A stretch of DNA of 6,025 bases from Actinomycetales bacterium. GTDB lineage: Bacteria > Actinomycetota > Actinomycetes > Actinomycetales > Dermabacteraceae. Where the stretch lies: the NCBI GenBank assembly GCA_012799425.1, contig JAAZLF010000436.1, positions 1 through 6,025 of the forward strand, in the 5' to 3' direction. Shown piece after piece: positions 1 through 6,025 of this stretch (the first letter of the stretch is position 1; each line of letters begins with the position of its first letter). The translations under genes were made by a program, and so were the position numbers. The notes below the pieces were generated by a model. The model did not search any database and was not told the DNA's origin. It saw only the letters and a list, made by a program, of their open reading frames with translations.

Positions 1-18
1 CCAGCCGCTGACGGCCCC

Positions 19-25
19 AGGAGGT
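19..25 (+). promoter_or_regulatory. Shine-Dalgarno sequence of selA
   Basis: AGGAGGT is a full match to the anti-Shine-Dalgarno core of 16S rRNA and is the strongest ribosome binding site in the window. It lies 3 bases before a GTG at 29 and 9 bases before an in-frame GTG at 35. It therefore fixes the selA start to one of these two codons without deciding between them; they differ by two residues. Confidence 0.8.
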
Positions 26-28
26 CCC

Positions 29-1369
29 GTGCCCGTGCCCCCTCAGCCCGGCCCGCAGAGCACGGATCCGCGTCGCCGAATACCGCGCACGGACCATCTG
101 TTGGCCCATCCCGACGTGGTCGCCGCGACGGGGGCGATGGGGGTGAGGGTGGTGCGTGGCATCGTCCGCTGTGCCCAGGAGCGGGCGCGGTCGGGACAGA
201 TCGAGCCCGAGCAGGTGCTCGATGAGGTGCTGGGAGCCCTCGGCGAGCGGCCCGCCGCATCGCTGCGACCGGTGCTGAACGCCACCGGAGTCATCGTTCA
301 CACCAACCTCGGTCGCGCGCCCCTGGCCCCGGACGCCCGCGAGGCTCTCGAGGACGCCGCCGGGTACACCGACGTCGAGTTCGACCTGGCCACCGGAGCC
401 CGGGCACGGCGAGGTGCGGGAGCCCGGGCCGCGCTGCTCGCCGCCTGCCCGGAGGCCGAGGACGCCCTGGTCGTCAACAACGGCGCAGCCGCCCTCCTGC
501 TCGCCATCGCCGCGCTCGCCGGCACCGACGAGGTGGTGCTCAGCCGTGGCGAGCTGATCGAGATCGGTGCCGGGTTCCGCCTGCCGGACCTCATCACCTC
601 CGCCGGCGCGCAGCTGAGTGAGGTCGGCACCACCAACCGCACCCACCTCGCTGACTTCGCCGAGGTGCTCGGGCCGGGCACCGGCTGCGTGCTGCGCATC
701 CACACCAGCAACTACCGGGTCATCGGCTTCACCAGCACGGTGGAGGTGCGTGAGCTCGCCGGCCCCTGCAGGGAGGCGGGCGTGCCTCTGCTGGCGGATC
801 TGGGCAGCGGCCTGCTCGCCCCGGAGCCCCTGCTGCCGGACGAGCCCGATGCGGGGACCGCTCTGCGCGACGGCGCGGATCTGGTCATCGCCAGCGGCGA
901 CAAGCTCCTCGGCGGGCCGCAGGCCGGGATCCTGCTGGGGCGCCGCGATCTCATCGCCCGTCTCGCCCGCCACCCGTTGGCCCGCGCGGTCCGGGCCGAC
1001 AAGCTCACCCTCGCCGCCCTCGAGGCGACCCTCGCCGGACCGGTCCCACCGGTGCTCGAGGCGCTGCGTACGGACCCCGAGGCGCTGCGAGAGCGCAGCC
1101 TGCTCCTCGCCGAGCGGGTCGGGGGCCGGCTGGTCCCGCACGACGGCCGCGTCGGCGGCGGGGGAGGCGCCGAGGTGCCGCTGCCCGGATGGGCGGTCGC
1201 CCTCGAGCCCGAGCTCGCCGGGCCGCTGCGCACGGGCGACACCGCCGTGGTCGCCACCGTGCGGGACGGCCGCTGCCTGCTCGACCTGCGCTGCATCCCC
1301 TCCCAGGATGACGGCCGGGTCGTCGAGGCCGTGGCCGCCGCCCGTGCTCAGGGCCGGGCCCCCCGGTGA
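29..1369 (+). CDS. selA: L-seryl-tRNA(Sec) selenium transferase (selenocysteine synthase)
   Basis: This cytoplasmic PLP enzyme converts Ser-tRNA(Sec) to Sec-tRNA(Sec) with selenophosphate as selenium donor. At 446 aa it is close to the usual bacterial length (E. coli about 463). The N-terminal region (about 1-75) corresponds to the tRNA(Sec)-binding domain of bacterial SelA. Family motifs follow in order: LNATGVIVHTNLGRAPL near 83-99, SRGELIEIG at 172-180, GTTNR at 200-204, RIHTSNYR at 223-230, DLGSG from Asp257, SGDKLLGGPQAG with the PLP-binding Lys at 292, and RADKLTLAALEATL after it. A five-Gly run (376-380) sits where the family has a GGG loop, so it is not an anomaly. The start is GTG at 29; GTG at 35 is equally possible given the AGGAGGT at 19-25. 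The stop overlaps the selB start by four bases, so the two genes are co-transcribed. All key motifs are intact and I see no sign of decay. Confidence 0.97.
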   Translation: MPVPPQPGPQSTDPRRRIPRTDHLLAHPDVVAATGAMGVRVVRGIVRCAQERARSGQIEPEQVLDEVLGALGERPAASLRPVLNATGVIVHTNLGRAPLAPDAREALEDAAGYTDVEFDLATGARARRGAGARAALLAACPEAEDALVVNNGAAALLLAIAALAGTDEVVLSRGELIEIGAGFRLPDLITSAGAQLSEVGTTNRTHLADFAEVLGPGTGCVLRIHTSNYRVIGFTSTVEVRELAGPCREAGVPLLADLGSGLLAPEPLLPDEPDAGTALRDGADLVIASGDKLLGGPQAGILLGRRDLIARLARHPLARAVRADKLTLAALEATLAGPVPPVLEALRTDPEALRERSLLLAERVGGRLVPHDGRVGGGGGAEVPLPGWAVALEPELAGPLRTGDTAVVATVRDGRCLLDLRCIPSQDDGRVVEAVAAARAQGRAPR

Positions 1370-3156
1370 CGATGCAGGTCATCGCCACCGCCGGGCACGT
1401 CGATCACGGCAAGTCGACGCTCATCCGGGCGCTCACAGGCATCGAGCCGGATCGGCTCGCCGAGGAGAAGCAGCGCGGGCTGACCATCGATCTCGGTTTC
1501 GCCTGGACGGTCCTGCCCTCGGGCCGCGAGGTGTCCTTCGTCGACGTCCCCGGCCATGAACGGTTCCTCGGCAACATGCTCGCAGGCATCGGGCCCGCCC
1601 CGATCGTGTGCTTCGTGATCGCGGCGGACGAGGGATGGCGGGCGCAGTCCACCGATCATCGCGACGCCATCGCGGCGCTGGGCGTCGACCAGGGCCTGAT
1701 CGTCGTCACCCGCGCGGATCTCGCTCCCGGGAGCATCGATCAGGTCATCACCCGGGCCCGCACCGAACTGGCGGAGACCGGGCTCGCCCACGCCCCCGCC
1801 GTGGCGGTCTCCGCCGTCACCGGCGACGGGCTCGACGAGCTTCGAGTCCTGCTGGATGGCGTCGTCGGCGCCGCTCGGGAGCCCTCCGCCGCCCAGCGGG
1901 TGCGGCTATGGGTGGACCGTGCCTTCAGCATCTCCGGGGCCGGCACCGTGGTCACCGGCACGCTCACTGCCGGCACCCTGCACCGCGAGGACCGTCTGGC
2001 GCTGTGCGGCGAGCAGCGCGGCGGCGAGGTGGTGGTGCGCGGGCTGCAGAGCCGGGGCGGCTCGCTCGAACAGCTGGGCCCGGTCAGCCGCGCCGCCGTG
2101 AACCTCCGCGGGGTGAGCGCCGAGGAGATCAGCCGCGGTGACGCCCTGCTGAGCCCGGGCGCCTGGGAGCTCACCGCCGAGCTGGATGTGCGCCGCTCGT
2201 CGGGGCGAGGCTTCGACGACGCCCCGCGTGAGCTCATGGTCCACCTCGGCACCGCTGCGGTCCCCGCCCGGGTACGCCCTTTCGATGCGGAGCATGCACG
2301 GCTCACGCTCGTACGGCCCGTCCCGGTGGGCGTCGGCGATGCTCTGGTGCTGCGGGCAGGCGGCAGCCATTCGGTGCACGCAGGCGCGCGCGTGCTCGAT
2401 GTCGATCCGCCCTCCCTGCGGCGCCGCGGGGACGGGGACCGACGCAGCAGCACCCTGGCGGAGATGTCTCCCGCCGGGGACGTCGCGCTCGAGGTGCGGC
2501 GGCGCGGGGCCGTGCGCGAGGACGTCCTGCTCCGATACGGGGTGCGGGTGCCGCCGGTGCTCGGGGGATCCGTGCTCCGTCACGGGCAGTGGCTCGTCGA
2601 TGCCGGGGCGATGGCAGCGTGGGCAGAGCACCTCACGCAGCTCGTCAGCACCGATCAGCGCAGCGACGCACTCTCCGCCGGCGTGCCCGGCAAAGTCGCG
2701 GCCGACGCGCTCTCGCTGCCCGACGGCGAACTGCTGCCCGCCGTGATCAGCGCCGCGGGCCTGGTCCGGGCGGAGGGCCGCGTGCGCGGGGCGACCGCGC
2801 CGGGACTGGGCATGGCCGAGCACGGGATCGCGACGCTCGAGGAGCGTCTGCGCAGCGCTCCCTTCCAGGCCCCCGACGCCGACGACCTGGCCGCTCAGGG
2901 CCTCGGGACCAGGGAGCTCGCCGCCGCTGCGGCGCAGGGCCGCGTGATGCGCCTGCCCGGGGAGGTGATCCTCCTGCCGTCTGCCCCGGCGCTCGCGATG
3001 CGCGAGCTCGCGCGCCTCCCGCAGCCGTTCACCACGAGCGAGGCGAGGCAGGCCCTCACCACCACTCGACGGGTCGCGATCCCGCTCCTCGAGCACCTCG
3101 ATGGCCGCGGCTGGACCCGGAGGGTCGATGCGGGGCACCGCGAGGTCGTGCGCTGA
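1366..3156 (+). CDS. selB: Selenocysteine-specific translation elongation factor SelB
   Basis: This EF-Tu-like GTPase delivers Sec-tRNA(Sec) to ribosomes paused at UGA codons followed by a SECIS hairpin. Its 596 aa are near the E. coli length of 614. The G domain shows G1 GHVDHGKST (10-18), G2 at Thr40 in TIDLGFAW, G3 DVPGH (60-64), a G4 variant TRAD (115-118) and G5 SAVTG (149-153). Domain II begins near 178 (RVRLWVDRAFSISGAGTVVTG). Domain III runs to GARVLDVDPP at 340-349, a typical SelB boundary. The rest is the winged-helix extension. Its last module (about 554-596, FTTSEARQAL then LLEHLDGRGWTRR) matches the SECIS-binding winged helix of E. coli SelB. The GTG at 1366 gives a GTGA overlap with the selA stop. 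ATG at 1372 would give MQVIATAGHVDHGKST, closer to the usual N-terminus. Neither has a clear Shine-Dalgarno sequence, so coupling to selA translation is likely. Confidence 0.97.
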   Translation: MTMQVIATAGHVDHGKSTLIRALTGIEPDRLAEEKQRGLTIDLGFAWTVLPSGREVSFVDVPGHERFLGNMLAGIGPAPIVCFVIAADEGWRAQSTDHRDAIAALGVDQGLIVVTRADLAPGSIDQVITRARTELAETGLAHAPAVAVSAVTGDGLDELRVLLDGVVGAAREPSAAQRVRLWVDRAFSISGAGTVVTGTLTAGTLHREDRLALCGEQRGGEVVVRGLQSRGGSLEQLGPVSRAAVNLRGVSAEEISRGDALLSPGAWELTAELDVRRSSGRGFDDAPRELMVHLGTAAVPARVRPFDAEHARLTLVRPVPVGVGDALVLRAGGSHSVHAGARVLDVDPPSLRRRGDGDRRSSTLAEMSPAGDVALEVRRRGAVREDVLLRYGVRVPPVLGGSVLRHGQWLVDAGAMAAWAEHLTQLVSTDQRSDALSAGVPGKVAADALSLPDGELLPAVISAAGLVRAEGRVRGATAPGLGMAEHGIATLEERLRSAPFQAPDADDLAAQGLGTRELAAAAAQGRVMRLPGEVILLPSAPALAMRELARLPQPFTTSEARQALTTTRRVAIPLLEHLDGRGWTRRVDAGHREVVR

Positions 3157-3196
3157 CAGGCGCTGCGTGCTCAGCGACGGCCCATGAGCCAGGCCC

Positions 3197-3225
3197 GGGG
3201 CGCGCAGCGGAGGGCAGCGCGCCCC
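3197..3225. terminator. GC-rich hairpin, probable bidirectional terminator of selB and valS
   Basis: GGGGCGCGC (3197-3205) and GCGCGCCCC (3217-3225) form a perfect 9-bp all-GC stem with an 11-base loop, 41 bases after the selB stop and 37 bases beyond the valS stop on the other strand. A hairpin between two convergent genes is expected to serve both. No T-tract follows on either strand. Terminators of high-GC actinobacteria often lack one, but its absence means that intrinsic termination is inferred, not shown. Confidence 0.55.
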
Positions 3226-3236
3226 AGGCGCCTGGG
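3223..3236. repeat. 14-bp perfect palindrome CCCAGGCGCCTGGG
   Basis: The sequence is its own reverse complement over all 14 bases. It overlaps the last three bases of the neighbouring 9-bp hairpin, so the two helices cannot both form completely. With no loop it would make a poor RNA hairpin, but it could be a dimer-protein binding site or part of an alternative fold of the terminator region. It lies just beyond the valS stop. It could also arise by chance in such GC-rich DNA. Confidence 0.5.
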
Positions 3237-3261
3237 CGGCAGGAGCCTGGGCCTGGGCGGC
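3230..3261. repeat. 11-bp direct repeat GCCTGGGCGGC (two copies)
   Basis: GCCTGGGCGGC occurs at 3230-3240 and again at 3251-3261, 21 bases apart start to start. An additional CCTGGG lies at 3246-3251, so CCTGGG appears three times in 27 bases. The second copy abuts the valS stop codon and the first overlaps the 14-bp palindrome. I see no link to a known mobile element; a local duplication in non-coding DNA is the simplest reading. Confidence 0.6.
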
Positions 3262-5937
3262 TCAGCCCTTCGAACGGGGCTGCTTCACCGGCGGCTCGCC
3301 GAGCCGGGCGTCGCGGGTGAGGATCTCCTCGCCCTCCCCGACCACCAGCTCGAGCTCCTCGATCCGACCCAGCGCCGTCAGATCCGCCGACGCGGCCTCC
3401 AGATGTGCGAGCACGGCCTGCGGGGCCTCCACCGTGACGGACAGGATCGGGGTCCTCTGCGAGACCTTCGCATCGGACTTGAGGCGCCGCAGCGTGATCG
3501 CGGCCTGGGCCACCGAGTCGACGAGCGCCGCATCCTGGCCCGCGGCGGCCGCCTTCAGCGGGCCGGCTTCGGGCCAGGGCTGCGTGTGCACGCTGCCACC
3601 GCGCCACCACGACCAGACCTCCTCGGTCGCGAACACGATCACCGGGGCGAACAGACTCAGCAGCACCTCGTGCGTGATCGCGAGCGCGGAGCGGGCCGAT
3701 GCGGCGCCGGCCTCGCCGGCGGGGGAGTTGCCGTGGGCACGCTCCTTGACCAGCTCGATGTAGTCGTCGCAGAACGCCCAGAAGAACGGCTCTATGGTCT
3801 CGAGCGCGCGGGCGTAGTCCATGTCGTCATGCGCCGCGGTGGCCTGCTCGACCACCGTGGCCAGCTGCGCCAGCAGGGCACGGTCCAGCGGGTCGGTGAC
3901 CACAGCCGGATCCGCGGCCAGGAGCCCGGAGGGGTCCGCGGGAGCCTCGCCGAAGCCGAGAGCGAACTTCGAGGCGTTGAGGATCTTGATCGCCAGGCGG
4001 CGGCCGATCTTCATCTGCCCCTCGTCGAAGGCGGTGTCCACGCCCTGCCGGGCTCGTCCGGCCCAGTAGCGCACACCGTCGGAGCCGTGCTGCTGCAGCA
4101 GACCGATCGGGGTGACCACGTTGCCCTTGGACTTCGACATCTTCTTGCGGTCCGGGTCCAGGATCCAGCCGTTGATCGAGGCGTGCTTCCACGGCAGCGA
4201 ATCCTGCTGCAGGTGGGAGCGCACGATGGTGGAGAACAGCCAGGTGCGGATGATGTCGTGACCCTGGGGGCGCACATCCATCGGGTACACCTTCTCGAAC
4301 AGCCCGTCGGCCTCCGCCCCGGAGTTCCAGCCGCCCGCGAGCTGCGGGGTCAGCGAGGACGTGGCCCAGGTGTCGAGGATGTCGGGATCTGCCACGAAAC
4401 CGCCCGGCTGGTCGCGCTGCTCCTCGGCGTAGCCGGCAGGCACATCGATCGTCGGGTCGATCGGCAGGGACTCGATCGGCGGGGTGAGCACCGTGTCGTA
4501 GTCGGTCTCGCCGTCGGCGCCCACCGCGTACCAGATCGGGAACGGCACGCCGAAGAAGCGCTGGCGGGAGATCAGCCAGTCGCCGGCCAGGCCCTCCACC
4601 CAGTTGCGGTAGCGGGACTCCATGTACGCCGGGTGCCAGGTCAGCTCGCGCCCGCGCTCGATCAGCGCATCGCGCAGGCCACCGGTGGACTGATCACGGC
4701 CGCCGTTGGTGAGGTACCACTGGCGGGAGGTGACGAACTCGAGCGGCTTGTCGCCGTTCTCGTAGAACTTCACCGGGTGGCTGATCTTCTCGATCTCGCC
4801 CACCAGGTCGCCGGATTCCGCAGCCATCTCGACCACGCGCTTCTGGGCGCTGAACACCGTCAGGCCCACGAGCTCCGCGTAGCGCTGCTCGCCCTCCTCG
4901 GTGGAGATCCACGGCGCCTCGGCCAGGAACCGGCCGTCGCGGCCGATCACCGAGCGGGTGGGAAGCTCGAGCTCGCGCCACCAGGTGACGTCGTTGGAGT
5001 CGCCGAAGGTGCAGATCATGGCGATACCGGCGCCCTTGTCGGGCTGGGCGAGGGAGTGCGCGAGCACGGGCACCTCGACGCCGAACAGGGGAGAGGTCAC
5101 GGTGGTGCCGAACAGGCCCTGGTAACGCTCGTCATCAGGATGCGCCACCAGCGCCACGCACGCCGGAAGCAGCTCGGGGCGGGTGGTCGCGATGACGACC
5201 TTCTCGCCGGAGCCATCGGTGCGGGTGAAGCCGAGGCGGTGGTAGGCGCCGTCGCGGTCGCGGTCCTCCTGCTCGGCCTGGGCCACCGCGGTGCGGTAGG
5301 TGACGTCCCACATGGTGGGGGCCTCGGACTGGTAGGCCTGGCCGGCCTCGAGGTTCTCGAGGAACGCCCGCTGGGAGGTCGCGCGCGAGTGCGCGTTGAT
5401 GGTCTGGTAGCTGTAGTTCCAGTCCACCGACAGGCCCAGCGTGCGGAAGACGTCCTCGAAGGACTTCTCGTCGATCTCCGTCAGGCGCTCGCACAGCTCG
5501 ATGAAGTTGCGGCGCGAGACGGGCAGCTGGTTCGCGGCCTTCGAGGACTTGTTGTCGCCGCCCTCCTGAGGGGGCGTGAAGTCCGGGTCGTAGGGCAGGC
5601 TCGGGTCGCAGCGCACGCCGAAGTAGTTCTGCACGCGCCGCTCGGTGGGCAGGCCGTTGTCGTCCCAGCCCAGCGGGTAGAACAGGTTCTTGCCGCGCAT
5701 GCGCTGGTAGCGCGCGATCATGTCCGCCTGCGAGTAGCCGAAGACGTGACCGACGTGCAGCGAGCCGGACGCCGTGGGCGGCGGGGTGTCGATGCTGAAG
5801 ACCTGGTCACGAGTGGTGTCCGGATCGAAGGCGTAGAGCTTCTCCTCGCTCCATACGCCGTCCCACTTCTCCTCCAGGCCCTCGAGGGAGGGGCGGTCGG
5901 GGATCGAGGAGCCAGGGCGCGGTGCGGTATCGGTCAT
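3262..5937 (-). CDS. valS: Valyl-tRNA synthetase, type 2 (archaeal-like) form
   Basis: This class I synthetase charges tRNA(Val) with valine in the cytoplasm and hydrolyses mischarged Thr-tRNA(Val). Its 891 aa include the HIGH-box variant HVGH (61-64), then GWDDNGLPTERRVQ (90-103), which marks the archaeal/Rickettsia-like type 2 ValRS; the classical bacterial enzyme has GTDHAGIATQ here. The CP1 editing domain carries TTRPELLP (251-258) and a DKGAGIAMICTFGD segment. DWLISRQRFFGVPFPIWY starts at 453, DTWATSS at 522 and the KMSKS loop at 599-603, followed by the helical anticodon-binding domain. The C-terminus ends without an obvious long coiled-coil arm, as expected for type 2 and shorter than E. 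coli ValRS (951 aa). ATG at 5937 is forced: the next in-frame upstream codon of note is a stop at 5982-5980, with no start between. No Shine-Dalgarno sequence precedes it. The gene is convergent with selB. Confidence 0.97.
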   Translation of the reverse strand: MTDTAPRPGSSIPDRPSLEGLEEKWDGVWSEEKLYAFDPDTTRDQVFSIDTPPPTASGSLHVGHVFGYSQADMIARYQRMRGKNLFYPLGWDDNGLPTERRVQNYFGVRCDPSLPYDPDFTPPQEGGDNKSSKAANQLPVSRRNFIELCERLTEIDEKSFEDVFRTLGLSVDWNYSYQTINAHSRATSQRAFLENLEAGQAYQSEAPTMWDVTYRTAVAQAEQEDRDRDGAYHRLGFTRTDGSGEKVVIATTRPELLPACVALVAHPDDERYQGLFGTTVTSPLFGVEVPVLAHSLAQPDKGAGIAMICTFGDSNDVTWWRELELPTRSVIGRDGRFLAEAPWISTEEGEQRYAELVGLTVFSAQKRVVEMAAESGDLVGEIEKISHPVKFYENGDKPLEFVTSRQWYLTNGGRDQSTGGLRDALIERGRELTWHPAYMESRYRNWVEGLAGDWLISRQRFFGVPFPIWYAVGADGETDYDTVLTPPIESLPIDPTIDVPAGYAEEQRDQPGGFVADPDILDTWATSSLTPQLAGGWNSGAEADGLFEKVYPMDVRPQGHDIIRTWLFSTIVRSHLQQDSLPWKHASINGWILDPDRKKMSKSKGNVVTPIGLLQQHGSDGVRYWAGRARQGVDTAFDEGQMKIGRRLAIKILNASKFALGFGEAPADPSGLLAADPAVVTDPLDRALLAQLATVVEQATAAHDDMDYARALETIEPFFWAFCDDYIELVKERAHGNSPAGEAGAASARSALAITHEVLLSLFAPVIVFATEEVWSWWRGGSVHTQPWPEAGPLKAAAAGQDAALVDSVAQAAITLRRLKSDAKVSQRTPILSVTVEAPQAVLAHLEAASADLTALGRIEELELVVGEGEEILTRDARLGEPPVKQPRSKG

Positions 5938-5943
5938 GGGGTC

Positions 5944-5971
5944 ATTGTTCCAGGTCTGCGTCCCAGTGCAA
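5944..5971 (-). promoter_or_regulatory. Candidate valS promoter, leaderless arrangement
   Basis: On the - strand TTGCAC (5971-5966) is followed after 16 bases by AACAAT (5949-5944). Six bases then separate the latter from the A of the valS ATG. AACAAT matches TATAAT at four positions, including the key second A and final T; TTGCAC matches only the TTG of the -35 consensus. The geometry would start transcription at or next to the ATG, which fits the lack of a Shine-Dalgarno sequence. The motifs are weak, so this is an inference. Confidence 0.27.
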
Positions 5972-6025
5972 CGCAGGCGTCAGCAGTGTGAGCGCCCTCG
6001 CGTGCCAGGACCCGGCGCAGGAGTC

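Noticed and set aside
618..1559. A 313-codon open frame on the + strand spanning the end of selA and the start of selB
   Set aside because: It is an out-of-frame shadow of two well-supported genes, rich in Arg, Ser, Ala and Pro, as expected from shifted GC-rich codons.
1906..3138. A 410-codon open frame on the - strand inside selB
   Set aside because: It is in antisense register with selB and stays open for the same codon-bias reason. It has no recognisable motif and no credible ribosome binding context.
5956..5976. A CTGCGT / ACGCAG 6-bp hairpin upstream of valS, considered as a leader or T-box element
   Set aside because: The stem is short with a 9-base loop, and I saw no T-box sequence, specifier loop or antiterminator. 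It overlaps the candidate promoter. Stems this short are frequent by chance in such DNA.
3184..5991. A 935-codon open frame on the + strand covering the whole of valS
   Set aside because: It is in exact antisense register with valS. In that register stops arise only from sense codons TTA, CTA or TCA, which this GC-rich gene does not use. The translation is Arg/Gly/Val/Leu-rich low-complexity sequence with no recognisable domain, while the opposite strand encodes a complete ValRS.
6004..6025. On the - strand the window edge reads GACTCCTGCGCC, like the T-loop and T-stem 3' half of a tRNA
   Set aside because: Only about 20 bases are visible. The diagnostic GGTTC would lie outside the window, no CCA follows, and the acceptor half cannot be checked. 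It is not enough to call a tRNA, and there is no reason to equate it with selC.
1..6025. Mobile elements, CRISPR arrays, toxin-antitoxin or defence genes, or other novel systems
   Set aside because: Almost the whole window is accounted for by three conserved translation genes. I saw no transposase, terminal inverted repeats, spaced direct repeats of CRISPR type or unassigned small gene in the remaining roughly 220 bases.

Overview
The window is about 6 kb of very GC-rich, gene-dense DNA whose codons strongly favour G or C at the third position. This, and the flavour of the proteins, point to a high-GC Gram-positive bacterium (Actinomycetota). The order Micrococcales, perhaps a Brachybacterium-like genus, is my guess from sequence style rather than a demonstrated assignment.

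Layout. From 29 to 3156 on the + strand there are two tightly coupled genes: selA (L-seryl-tRNA(Sec) selenium transferase, 446 aa) and selB (selenocysteine-specific elongation factor, 596 aa). They overlap by four bases (GTGA). From 5937 back to 3262 on the - strand lies valS (valyl-tRNA synthetase, 891 aa), convergent with selB. The 105 bases between the two stop codons contain a 9-bp GC-only hairpin, a 14-bp perfect palindrome and an 11-bp direct repeat, probably a shared bidirectional terminator region. The first 28 bases hold a strong Shine-Dalgarno sequence for selA, and possibly the stop codon of an upstream gene. The last 88 bases are the valS upstream region. It has no Shine-Dalgarno sequence but does have a weak promoter-like arrangement that would place transcription start at or next to the valS ATG.

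How the genes work together. SelA converts Ser-tRNA(Sec) to Sec-tRNA(Sec) using selenophosphate. SelB then carries that tRNA to the ribosome at UGA codons marked by a SECIS hairpin. The other parts of the pathway are not visible here: SelD (selenophosphate synthetase), the tRNA gene selC, and a selenoprotein such as formate dehydrogenase. valS is a housekeeping gene with no evident functional tie to the selenium genes, beyond both acting on aminoacyl-tRNA.

Assessment. I found no previously undescribed system. The window is conserved translation machinery with a few secondary points: an archaeal-like (type 2) ValRS, an Arg in the G4 motif of SelB, a possible leaderless valS mRNA, and a structured convergent intergenic region.
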